From Acidobacteriota bacterium (GTDB lineage: Bacteria; Acidobacteriota; Terriglobia; Acidiferrales; UBA7541), in assembly GCA_013289835.1 (NCBI GenBank), contig JABCZG010000002.1, positions 278,993 through 342,992 on the forward strand: a stretch of 64,000 bases of DNA, read 5' to 3'. A model generated the notes under the pieces. That model saw nothing but the letters and a program-made list of their open reading frames with translations, had not been told where the DNA came from and ran no database searches. The position numbers and the translations under genes are program-made. Of this stretch, positions 24,184 to 32,651 are shown piece after piece. Numbering within the stretch: the first letter of the stretch is position 1; the number at the start of each line of letters is the position of its first letter.

Positions 24184-25329
24184 ATGAATGCAGTCCTGAT
24201 TGGTGCGGTGCTTCTCGTGGCCGTTCTGGTGATTTGGCTGGCTTTGCAAACCGTGCAAAGCCGTGAGAAGGGCGGCGCGATGGAATCACAGATGAGTGAA
24301 TTGCGCCGTGACTTGCAGACCATCGCGAGCGCGCAGGCTCGGAGCACCGGGCAACTGGAGACCATCGCCAAAAGTGTTGCTCAACGTCTCGACAGCGTGG
24401 CTCCCGCTTTGCAGGACGCCATCAAGAATTCCGCGCAGATTACCGGGCAGATGACTTCCGACGCGCAAACCAAGATGGCCGACGAGCTCAAGAATACGCG
24501 CGACCAGATTGGGCAAATCCAGCAGCAATTGGGTGCGGTCCAACTGGCCGGCCAGCAAATGTCGGAAACGGCGCACACGCTTGAAGGCATCCTTGGCGGC
24601 GCAAAATCCCGCGGCTCATTCGGTGAGGTCACTCTCGAGCGGTTGCTGGAGGATTCCCTTCCTGTCTCACAATATGCGAGCCAATACCGTTTCTCGAGCG
24701 GCGAAGTGGCGGATGCCGTGATTCATCTTCGCGACAAGAAGTTGATGGCCATCGATTCGAAATTTCCCCTGGACGCCTTCCGCCGCATCGGCGCCGAGGG
24801 AGAGGAAGCGCGTCGCGCGTTTGCCACCGCGGTGAAGCTCCACGCGGATTCCATCGCCAAGAAATACATCGTGCCGCAGGAAGGCACGCTCGATGTGGCG
24901 CTGATGTTTGTTCCTTCTGAAAGCGTCTATTACGAACTTCTTCAGACGTCAGACAGCAAAGGGCAGCCGCTGGATGCCTATTGCCGCGAAAAGAAAGTGA
25001 TCGCGGTTTCCCCCAACACTCTCTACGCGCATCTCTGCGTCATCTCCATGGGCTTGCGCGGAATGCAAATCGAAGAAAATGCCAAGCGCCTCTACGCCAA
25101 TCTAGCTGGCATGGAAAAGCAGATGAGCATGTTTACCGAGGTGTTCGAACGGCTGGGCACGCACCTGAAGAATGCCCAGCAAAGTTACGGCGAGGGCGAG
25201 AAGCGCCTCGAAAGAGCGCAGAACACGCTGGAAGGTCTGGTTGCTGCAGGCGTTGCGGATGCGGCTTTGGAAAATGCGCAGGGTACGCTGCCGCTTACCG
25301 TCGAGGCCAGCGCCAAAAAGAGCGCGTGA
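24184..25329 (+). CDS. rmuC: RmuC family DNA recombination protein
   Basis: 381 residues. N-terminal membrane anchor (LIGAVLLVAVLVIWLALQT at 5-23), a coiled coil at about 30-140, and the RmuC nuclease-fold domain: GSFGEVTLERLLEDSLP, VADAVIHLRDKKLMAIDSKFPLDAF, AIDSKFPLD being the signature, VALMFVPSESVYYELL and VIAVSPNTLYAHLCVIS. RmuC limits inversions at short inverted repeats. Convergent with the secreted-protein gene at 25389. Confidence 0.93.
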   Translation: MNAVLIGAVLLVAVLVIWLALQTVQSREKGGAMESQMSELRRDLQTIASAQARSTGQLETIAKSVAQRLDSVAPALQDAIKNSAQITGQMTSDAQTKMADELKNTRDQIGQIQQQLGAVQLAGQQMSETAHTLEGILGGAKSRGSFGEVTLERLLEDSLPVSQYASQYRFSSGEVADAVIHLRDKKLMAIDSKFPLDAFRRIGAEGEEARRAFATAVKLHADSIAKKYIVPQEGTLDVALMFVPSESVYYELLQTSDSKGQPLDAYCREKKVIAVSPNTLYAHLCVISMGLRGMQIEENAKRLYANLAGMEKQMSMFTEVFERLGTHLKNAQQSYGEGEKRLERAQNTLEGLVAAGVADAALENAQGTLPLTVEASAKKSA

Positions 25330-25388
25330 TTGTTTTCTCCCGGATCACAGAGACGAAATTTTCCGCAGGTTGTCTTGCCGGTTGAGGG

Positions 25389-26246
25389 CTACTGCGGGCG
25401 TGTCAGCGACGGGACCAGCCGGATCGAGATCGCAAAGTTTCCGTTCTTCCGCCCGGTTAGACGGAAGCGCGCCACATTTTCCGCTCCTCCCGTGCTGGAC
25501 ACGCGTACCATATTCCCTCCGGCAAGTTCCGCGACTCTCGTGGCCAGGTTGCGCGCCTCCAGCGATACTTTCGTCGCCGAGCCATACACTCGCACAGTGA
25601 GCGTGCGGCGCTCGCCCGGTTTGAGCGGCGAAGAATCGGCTTGCAGTTCGAGCGCGACCAGCGTCATGGAAAACGCCGGCGCCTCTCGCTTCGCGCAAGC
25701 AACTTCCACTTTCGCAGTTCCAGCCTCTAGATCCATCGGCGGGAATATGACCAACGAGGCCGGCGAAGACGCCAGCACCAGTGCGGGCTGGCCTCCGATC
25801 GTGACCTGATTCGCGTCGGCATCCCCGCAGAAGCCCCGCCCCAATAGCTCAAAGTGATCCGTCAGCAAAGCCACGCTGGGCGTCCCCGAGATCTCCATCG
25901 AAGATGAGGCGGCCTCGGCAGGTGAGAGAACCACCGTGGGAACGCGGTCCGAGCGTCCGGCAATGGAAGCAAAAATCACGCCCGGATTCAGCGGGGCTAC
26001 GAAAAGCGCGCGGCCCGTGGCATCGGTGGTGAACCGGTCGCCGTTCGAAAACTGAAGGGCAACGCCCGGCGTCAGCCGTCCGTTCGCGTCGAGAACCGCC
26101 AGCGTAGCCCGCTCGCCTGATACTATTTGCCGCGGCAACAGGAGAGTCCGCGCCCCGGACGCGCTCGGAGGCCGCTGCGCATTTGCCTTCTCAGGTGACA
26201 ACGCGGCGAGGAGCATCGTGAAAAGGAAAACGCTGCGGAGGAACAT
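25389..26246 (-). CDS. Secreted beta-sandwich (IPT/Ig-like) protein
   Basis: 285 residues from the ATG at 26246 (an upstream TTG/ATG extension lacks support). Signal peptide LRSVFLFTMLLAALSPEKANA. The body reads as two or three beta-sandwich modules: a bacterial-Ig-like part (SGERATLAVLDANGRLTPGV, FTTDATGRALFVAPLNPGV) and an IPT/TIG-like part (FELLGRGFCGDADANQVTIG, GQPALVLASSPASLVI). No enzymatic motif. Sixty bases downstream of the HD-GYP gene on the same strand, so probably cotranscribed; role unknown. Confidence 0.65.
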   Translation of the reverse strand: MFLRSVFLFTMLLAALSPEKANAQRPPSASGARTLLLPRQIVSGERATLAVLDANGRLTPGVALQFSNGDRFTTDATGRALFVAPLNPGVIFASIAGRSDRVPTVVLSPAEAASSSMEISGTPSVALLTDHFELLGRGFCGDADANQVTIGGQPALVLASSPASLVIFPPMDLEAGTAKVEVACAKREAPAFSMTLVALELQADSSPLKPGERRTLTVRVYGSATKVSLEARNLATRVAELAGGNMVRVSSTGGAENVARFRLTGRKNGNFAISIRLVPSLTRPQ

Positions 26247-26305
26247 GTGGCGATTGCAGTTGAGGGGCACGTCCGTGCGGAACAATTTGTCGCATGCGGA
26301 CAACA

Positions 26306-27949
26306 TCACTGAGTTTTGGCGACCGTGGCGTAAATGCGCGCGTCCAGAAAAACGCGAAAGAGTTCGGCGTCAATCTCCTCGTCGCGAACGCACAATTTCA
26401 GAATGTCCAGAGCGCGGTCCGTGGGCACGGCGCGTTTGTAAGGCCGGTCCGACGCGGAGAGCGCGTCGAAAATATCGCAAATCGTCATCATCTTGGCTTG
26501 CACGGGGATTTGATTGGAGCGCAGGCCAAATGGATAACCCTTCCCATTCAGTTTTTCATGGTGCGCGCGGGCAATCTCCGGGATGCCACGGAACTCCGCG
26601 GTCCACGGAATCTGCGCTAGAAAATTGAAGCTGTGCACCACGTGCGATTCAATCTGCCGGCGTTCGTCCGGGTCCAGGCTCCCTCGCGGAATGGAGAGGA
26701 AGCGAACTTCTTCGGAGGTGAGGTAGGGCCGCTCGGTCCCGCGCGGGTCGCGGTACGTTTTCTGCGCGATCTGATGCAGCAGCTCAAAATCGCCGGAAGG
26801 AAGAATTGTCGGCTCGTTCGCCCGGGCGATAAAATCCGCGAACCGGTCCAGCTCGCCAATCAAGCGCCGCGCTTCTTCGTCGAGCGCGCGCAAGCGCGCT
26901 TCGCCCTCTTTGCGCGAAAGCGAAGTCACCGCTTCCAACTTCTGTTGCGCGATTCGCGCTTCGATATCACGGCGGATGTAGTCAAAGCGGTCCAGCACGC
27001 TCACAAACTGCAGCGGGTAAAGTTTCTTCGCTTTGACGAGCACTTCTTCGTGGACCCCCACCTTGCCGAAGTCGTGGAGGAGCGCCGCAAAGCGCAGCTC
27101 TTTCATTTGTTCCCGGGAAAAACGCAGATCGCCATAGGGGCCGCGCGGTTCGCGGTCAATGGCTTCCGCCAGCGCCACCGTCATGGTGCAAACTCGCTGC
27201 GAATGTCCTGAAGTCGTTGGGTCGCGTTGCTCGATGGCCTTCACGGCCGCGCTCACGAAACCGTCGAACAAGTTTTCTATGTCCTGATAGAGCTGCGAAT
27301 TCTCGTAAGCAACCGCTGCTTGCGACGCAAGGGAAAGCGCCAGCCGCACCGCGCGCTCGGGAAAGGGATGAACCCACCGCCGCACGGCCGCCGCATTCGC
27401 CAGGTGCGCTTTCGCCTGCCGCTTGCAGTTGATCAATTGCAGCACGCCAAGCACTTCCCCCTTGCCGTTTTTCATCGGCAGCGTGATGAGCGAACGTGTG
27501 TGGTAACCCGCCTGCTGGTCATACGACGAATTGAACTGGAACGGCCGCGACTTCGGAATGCGATAGGCGTCCGCAAGCTCAATGACTTCCCCGTGCAGCG
27601 CGCAATATCCGGCCATCGATTCTTCCGTCAGCGCCAGTGTGTGTTCGCTAAAGGGAAATTGCACGCTGTCGTTCTGTGTCAACTTGAAACGCAGCCGGCG
27701 GTCGCGTGACCCGTTGTTTGCTGACGCCCCGACGTGTTCGACGAGATAAAGCGACCCTGCGTCCGCAGCGGTGATCTCGCGCGCCTTCCTGAGAATCAGC
27801 TCCAGGAGCCGTTCGACATCTCGCGTTTCCGACAAGGCAATGCCAATTCGGTTCAGCTCTTCCAACTCGCGCGTAGCCTTCGTGGCGCTGAGTTTGGTTT
27901 TTCTGGCGCGCGGCACGCGCCTTGGCGGCGATTTTTTTGATCCAGCCAT
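26306..27949 (-). CDS. GAF and HD-GYP domain protein (c-di-GMP phosphodiesterase family)
   Basis: 547 residues from the ATG at 27949. A basic N terminus is followed by a GAF domain (about 30-210: LNRIGIALSETRDVERLLEL, ADAGSLYLVE, VLGVLQLINCKRQ). The HD-GYP domain spans about 240-545 with an unusually long insert: first metal site in LLHDFGKVGVHEEVL, then HVVHSFNFL, and the signature HHEKLNGKGYPFGL. HD, HH and GYP are present, so c-di-GMP hydrolysis is expected, controlled by the GAF ligand. The -10-like TACACT at 27964-27959 puts the transcript start three bases before the ATG, and no ribosome site exists. Confidence 0.88.
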   Translation of the reverse strand: MAGSKKSPPRRVPRARKTKLSATKATRELEELNRIGIALSETRDVERLLELILRKAREITAADAGSLYLVEHVGASANNGSRDRRLRFKLTQNDSVQFPFSEHTLALTEESMAGYCALHGEVIELADAYRIPKSRPFQFNSSYDQQAGYHTRSLITLPMKNGKGEVLGVLQLINCKRQAKAHLANAAAVRRWVHPFPERAVRLALSLASQAAVAYENSQLYQDIENLFDGFVSAAVKAIEQRDPTTSGHSQRVCTMTVALAEAIDREPRGPYGDLRFSREQMKELRFAALLHDFGKVGVHEEVLVKAKKLYPLQFVSVLDRFDYIRRDIEARIAQQKLEAVTSLSRKEGEARLRALDEEARRLIGELDRFADFIARANEPTILPSGDFELLHQIAQKTYRDPRGTERPYLTSEEVRFLSIPRGSLDPDERRQIESHVVHSFNFLAQIPWTAEFRGIPEIARAHHEKLNGKGYPFGLRSNQIPVQAKMMTICDIFDALSASDRPYKRAVPTDRALDILKLCVRDEEIDAELFRVFLDARIYATVAKTQ

Positions 27950-28218
27950 AGGGAAAAGAGTGTAGAGCCGCGGAGGCGGGGCGCTCCTGGCTGCCAAAAA
28001 GTATAACGGATGCCCGTCCCCGAGGCACGAAATGGTACCAGCGCAAATACGGATTGCGCGCGAAACCTTCCAGGATCAGCGCCTTTACCCGCGGGCGTGT
28101 GGCTTAAGAGCGAGTAATCAGTAGGGTTCACAGCCTTTCGCCACTGTTGTGGCTCTGTTAGCGTGGGAGCAGGGTTGCCAGAAGTAGGTGAAGGCCGGGG
28201 TGTAGTCTCACAGCGGCA

Positions 28219-29070
28219 ATGGGAGCAAGTGTGCGAATCGTAAGTGGCGGGGTAAGCGACGTAGGTCGCGTGCGGACGAATAATGAGGATTGCTACCGCA
28301 TCGTCACGCCGCTGAACCTTTTCGTGCTCTCCGACGGCATGGGCGGCGAAGCTCATGGTGAAATCGCCAGCGCCCTGGCCGTGGAAACACTTGTGAAACA
28401 CTGCCTCGATGCGCAGAACAATCCCAATGCACCGTTCTATGGCGAAGCGCAGGCCGGTTGGAGCGCAACGCTAAAACGGCTCTCGAGCGCCGTCCACCTG
28501 GCCAACAAGAATATTTTTAAGTCCGCGGAGGAGCATCCGGAGCAGCACGGCATGGGCGCCACGCTGACGGCGGCTTGGATTGATGGCGCAAGGGTGAGCA
28601 TCGCTCATGTCGGAGACAGCCGCGCCTATCTTTTGCGCAACGGCAGCCTTCTGCAGCTCACGCAGGATCATTCGCTGGTCGCCGAACAAGTCCGTCGCGG
28701 CATATTAACCGCGGCCGAAGCCGAAGAGAGCGACATGCAAAGCGTGTTGCTGCGCGCGCTCGGCGCTCAAGAGGAAATTGAAGTGGACGCGGAAGAGCAC
28801 ATGCTCCTGCCCAGGGACATTCTGCTGCTTTGTTCGGATGGCTTGACGCGCATGGTGACGGAGCCGGAAATCGCCGGAACGCTGCAGGCGGAGACCGATC
28901 CCGGCAAGGCGTCAGAACGACTCGTGCAGCTCGCCAACGAGAGCGGCGGCGCCGACAACGTTACTGTCGTCGTCGTGCGCCTGGAATCGGAACCCAAGGG
29001 TTGGTTTTCATGGTTGCGCCGCGGGGCGCCAAAAAACGTTGCCGGAAACGGCTCCGCTGGAGGGAAGTGA
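28219..29070 (+). CDS. PP2C-family Ser/Thr protein phosphatase
   Basis: 283 residues. PP2C metal motifs in order: VSDVGRVRTNNEDCY, LSDGMGGEAHGEIAS, GATLTAAWIDGARVSIAHVGDSRAYLL (Asp of GDSR), SDGLTRMV, SGGADNVTVVVV. The family removes phosphate from Ser/Thr kinases and their targets. It is followed one base later by the FHA gene and then by an adenylate cyclase, so the three form an operon; the PEGA kinase at 14494 could be the opposing kinase. Confidence 0.93.
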   Translation: MGASVRIVSGGVSDVGRVRTNNEDCYRIVTPLNLFVLSDGMGGEAHGEIASALAVETLVKHCLDAQNNPNAPFYGEAQAGWSATLKRLSSAVHLANKNIFKSAEEHPEQHGMGATLTAAWIDGARVSIAHVGDSRAYLLRNGSLLQLTQDHSLVAEQVRRGILTAAEAEESDMQSVLLRALGAQEEIEVDAEEHMLLPRDILLLCSDGLTRMVTEPEIAGTLQAETDPGKASERLVQLANESGGADNVTVVVVRLESEPKGWFSWLRRGAPKNVAGNGSAGGK

Positions 29071-29071
29071 G

Positions 29072-29797
29072 ATGCCGAAGCTCAGCCTCATGTTTGACAA
29101 TAAAATCGTGAAGGAAGTTCCCGTCGGAAGCCGGCCGGTCAGCATTGGCCGGTCCCCCGATAACGATTTACCGGTGGACAATCTCGCGGTTTCCAATCAC
29201 CACGCGAAGGTCTATTACGAAGCGGGCCGCCTGGTCATCGAGGACCTCGACAGCCTCAACGGCACGTTTGTGAACGACCTGCGCATCGAGCGCGCCACCT
29301 TGCACGATGGAGACAACATCCACATCGGCAAGCACAAAATCAAAGTGGACACCAGCGGCGATGCCCCCGTGCCCTGGGATTCCGGCCGCAAAGCCCCTGC
29401 CCCGGCGATCAATGAAACCATGGTGCTTGATACCAAAGAGCGCCGTCAGATGCTGCAACAGGCTGCCGCGATGGGTGAATCGATGCAGTTTGCTTCCACC
29501 CGCATGAAGGTTCCTACGCTCGTCGTCCTGAACGGCAGCACCGATCAAAAAGAATATGTTCTGACCAACCGGCTCACGGTCATCGGAAAATCCGGCATGG
29601 CCACGGTTAAGCTCAAGGGCTGGTTCAAGCCGCAGATGGCCGCGCAGATCAATCAACGCGACGACGGCTTCTACCTTGGCCCTGGCGACAAAGTGCCCAA
29701 TGTGAACGGCACTCCCATTCCCGGCCCGGTACGCTTGAACGACGGCGACCTCATCGAAGTCTCCGGCGTGCGTTTGAATTTTATTTTCCGCGAGTAA
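29072..29797 (+). CDS. FHA domain protein, possibly two FHA units
   Basis: 241 residues from the ATG at 29072 with GGAGGGA upstream, one base after the PP2C stop. Residues 15-85 are a classical FHA domain: GRSPDNDLPVDNLAVSNHHA (Arg, Ser and His of the phosphothreonine pocket), LNGTFVNDLRIE. Residues about 150-241 have a second, weaker FHA-like pattern (LTVIGKSGMATVKLKG, GDKVPNVNGTPI, LNDGDLIEVSGVRLNFIF) lacking the SxxH signature. It should bind phosphothreonine peptides from a kinase of the PEGA type and dock them to the neighbouring phosphatase or cyclase. Confidence 0.88.
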   Translation: MPKLSLMFDNKIVKEVPVGSRPVSIGRSPDNDLPVDNLAVSNHHAKVYYEAGRLVIEDLDSLNGTFVNDLRIERATLHDGDNIHIGKHKIKVDTSGDAPVPWDSGRKAPAPAINETMVLDTKERRQMLQQAAAMGESMQFASTRMKVPTLVVLNGSTDQKEYVLTNRLTVIGKSGMATVKLKGWFKPQMAAQINQRDDGFYLGPGDKVPNVNGTPIPGPVRLNDGDLIEVSGVRLNFIFRE

Positions 29798-29810
29798 CCC
29801 GCGAACCGCG

Positions 29811-32249
29811 ATGGCAGCTCCGTCAGACGGCTTCTGGCAGCGGCGGGGCTTGTTCAGCCTCTACGAACTGCTGCAGTCCTGGTGGCGCCATCGCGTCTCG
29901 TTTCTTTTGAGCCTGTCCATTACTTTTTTTGCGCTCATTTTGTACGTCCTCACATTTGTTGGCGAACGCCCGACGCCTATTTTCGAATTTGTCCAACGAC
30001 TTGAGCTCGCCACGCTGGACACGCGATTCCGATACCGCCCTAAGAAGAAGTTCGCGCATCTTGATTCACCAATCGTCGTCATTGAAATTGATCAGCGCGC
30101 GCAGGAAGTCCTAGGGCGCTGGCCCTTCTCGCGCAGTTATTTCGCTAAGACACTGGACATCTTGCACGATGACGGCGCCAAAGTCGTCGGTTTTGACATC
30201 ACATTCAGCAAGCCGGAAGTGGATCGCACCGCCGACGCTCTTCGTTCCTTCTGGACAAAACTGGAAGAGCGCAAAAAGGCGGGCGTAAGATTGGATCCCG
30301 CGATTGCCGCCGAGGTGCAGAAGCTTGAAGTGGCTTCGGATGCCGACAAGCAATTCGCCGCTGCCATTCGGCGTTTCGGCCCGGTCATCCTCGGCAATTA
30401 TTTTCTCTTTACGGATGCGGATCTCCACGGAATCGAAGCTTCCACACTCGACGCGTATGCGAACCAGATTTCCTTCTTTGCCTACCCACCCGCTCATCCG
30501 CTCCATCCCGAAGCGCAAAGAATTGAAAAAGCACGCATGCTGGAGACCTTTGCGGTCGCTAACCTCCTGCCACAGGGCGCCGAGGCCAACCTCGATCAAT
30601 TGACGTCCGCCCTGAACGGCGATTTTTCATGGACAGGGTTTTTCAATGCGCCTCCGGATGCGGACGGCATCGTACGCAGGACGACTCTGGTTCTTCCGTA
30701 TGGCCGCACGAAAAATCCGGACGACTGGGACATTTATTCCTCGCTGGACTTGATGACCGCGCGAGCCTTTCTCGGCCCTCCGGCGCAAGACATGAATTTG
30801 ATTTATGGTCCGCAGGGAATCGTCGAAATTCGGTTGGGCAACGCGCTACTCCTGCACCCGGATGGCCGTGGCCAGTTGATGATCAACTTCCAGGGTCCGT
30901 CCGGCACTTTTGATCACAAGTCCATCGTGGACGTGCTCCGGAAAAACTTTGTCCCAGGCACGTTTCAAGGAAAGATTGTTTTGATCGGGGCCACCGCCAC
31001 CGGTATCGGCGATCTCCGCGGCACTCCTTACGGCGGCACGGACTACCCGGGCGTTGAGATTCATGCCAACGTGATTGACAACATCCTGAACCAGCGGTTC
31101 CTCAAGTACGGTTTCCGCCAAGCCCTCGCTGACGTGCTTCTGATCATGTTCTTCGGTATTCCCCTGGGAATTTGGATGGCCCTCGTTTCGCCACGATGGA
31201 TGTGGTTCGGCGTGAGCCTTCTCGTCCCCATGATCGCGGTTAATTTTTGGGCTTTCCTCCACGGCTGGTGGCTCAACCTCCTCGTACCCGCCCTCACGCT
31301 TTCCACGAATGTCTTGCTCGTGTCTCTTTACCGCTCGCTGTTCGAAGAAAAAGAAAAGCGCCGCGTGCGCAGCGCCTTTGGCCAATACCTCAGCCCCGAA
31401 GTCATCCGTCGCCTACTCCTTAATCCGCGCCTCGTCGAACCGAAAAAAACCGACATCACCGTGATGTTCAGCGACATTCGCGGCTTCACTACCATTTCGG
31501 AAAAACTGGACGCGCAAGACCTGGCCCTCTTCCTCAACCAATATCTCTCGGACATGACCGGCCTCGTCTTTGAACATCACGGCACGCTCGATAAATACAT
31601 CGGCGACGCGGTGATGGCCTTCTGGGGCGCGCCGTTTGAAGAACCGGGCCACGCCGGAAGAGCCTGCAACACCGCCCTAAAAATGATGGTTCGCGTGCGC
31701 GAAATGCAGAAAAAGTGGGAAGCCGAGGGCAAGCCGCACCTCGACATCGGCATCGGCCTCAACACCGGCGTCGCCAGCGTCGGCAACATGGGCTCCGCGC
31801 TCCGCTACGGATACACCGCGCTCGGCGACACCGTGAATCTTTCCTCGCGGCTCGAAGGGCTCAACAAGGATTACGGCACACATATTCTGGTCAACGAGAC
31901 GACATTCGTCGCCGCTAAAGATGAGGGCTTCCTGTTTCGCGAGCTGGACCTCATTCGCGTCAAGGGCAAGCTGCAGCCCGTGACCATCTATGAATTGATC
32001 GGGCGTGCAGGCGAAGCCTCCACCTATGGCACTCTGGAAGAGGTGCGCGCCCGCCTCGATGCGTTCGTTCATGCTCGCGATCTTTATCGGAAGCGCCAAT
32101 GGGAAGAATCGCAGAAAGCATTCCAAACCGTCCTCGACAAATGGCCCGACGACGGCCCCTCTCGCACCTACTGGAAGCGCTGCCAGGACTACCTCTTCGA
32201 CGAACCGCCCACCGGCTGGGACGGCGTCTTCACCATGACCCATAAGTAG
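29811..32249 (+). CDS. CHASE2 domain adenylate/guanylate cyclase
   Basis: 812 residues. N-terminal membrane helix (about 32-52), a periplasmic CHASE2 sensor from about 60 to 420 (LDTRFRYRPKKKF, PIVVIEIDQRAQEVLGRWPF, GRGQLMINFQGPSGTF, IVLIGATATGIGDLRGTPYG), then three membrane helices (about 428-505) and a class III cyclase domain at 545-735: VMFSDIRGFTTISEKL with the metal Asp, DKYIGDAVMAFWGAPF with the second Asp, GLNTGVASVGNMGS, YTALGDTVNLSSRLEGLN. A short tail with TPR-like character follows. It makes cAMP (or cGMP) in response to a periplasmic signal. Last gene of the PP2C-FHA-cyclase set. Confidence 0.92.
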   Translation: MAAPSDGFWQRRGLFSLYELLQSWWRHRVSFLLSLSITFFALILYVLTFVGERPTPIFEFVQRLELATLDTRFRYRPKKKFAHLDSPIVVIEIDQRAQEVLGRWPFSRSYFAKTLDILHDDGAKVVGFDITFSKPEVDRTADALRSFWTKLEERKKAGVRLDPAIAAEVQKLEVASDADKQFAAAIRRFGPVILGNYFLFTDADLHGIEASTLDAYANQISFFAYPPAHPLHPEAQRIEKARMLETFAVANLLPQGAEANLDQLTSALNGDFSWTGFFNAPPDADGIVRRTTLVLPYGRTKNPDDWDIYSSLDLMTARAFLGPPAQDMNLIYGPQGIVEIRLGNALLLHPDGRGQLMINFQGPSGTFDHKSIVDVLRKNFVPGTFQGKIVLIGATATGIGDLRGTPYGGTDYPGVEIHANVIDNILNQRFLKYGFRQALADVLLIMFFGIPLGIWMALVSPRWMWFGVSLLVPMIAVNFWAFLHGWWLNLLVPALTLSTNVLLVSLYRSLFEEKEKRRVRSAFGQYLSPEVIRRLLLNPRLVEPKKTDITVMFSDIRGFTTISEKLDAQDLALFLNQYLSDMTGLVFEHHGTLDKYIGDAVMAFWGAPFEEPGHAGRACNTALKMMVRVREMQKKWEAEGKPHLDIGIGLNTGVASVGNMGSALRYGYTALGDTVNLSSRLEGLNKDYGTHILVNETTFVAAKDEGFLFRELDLIRVKGKLQPVTIYELIGRAGEASTYGTLEEVRARLDAFVHARDLYRKRQWEESQKAFQTVLDKWPDDGPSRTYWKRCQDYLFDEPPTGWDGVFTMTHK

Positions 32250-32478
32250 GAGATTCCTCGGCGCTTTGGCTTCGATCCCGCCAACTGCTTTCCCTTATCC
32301 CAAAATGGAGTCCAAATTGGATGGGGGCGTGCGTGTGCCCTGTGGCAGAATGACGGCATCAAACGAAGACTATTGGAGCAGACTTGATTCCAATGGGTGC
32401 TGTAATAAACACATTCTGCATGACTTACATCGCACTGAACGGCAGTTGGAGCAGTCGGTTTCCGGATCCTCGGAAGTC

Positions 32479-32506
32479 TTGACGCGGGCTGGAACGGGAA
32501 TACAAT
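32479..32506 (+). promoter_or_regulatory. Promoter of the RND operon
   Basis: TTGACG (32479-32484), 16 bp, TACAAT (32501-32506). Predicted start about 32513, giving a leader of about 140 nt. The rest of the 400-bp gap (32250-32651) shows nothing I can support. Confidence 0.6.
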
Positions 32507-32651
32507 TTCTGAGATATATCGTATTCGAGAAACCACCGTACCCGCGGAAATGCGTTCGCGAATCTAAGTAGTATCAGCGGGTATTGGTGTTGGCAGGGTG
32601 GGTATTTTTGGCTCAGGTCGCTCCGTAGCCAGAGGGAAGACTTAAAAAAGC

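Noticed and set aside
32266..32571. 101-codon frame before the RND operon
   Set aside because: It runs through the promoter at 32479-32506 and has no protein-like composition.
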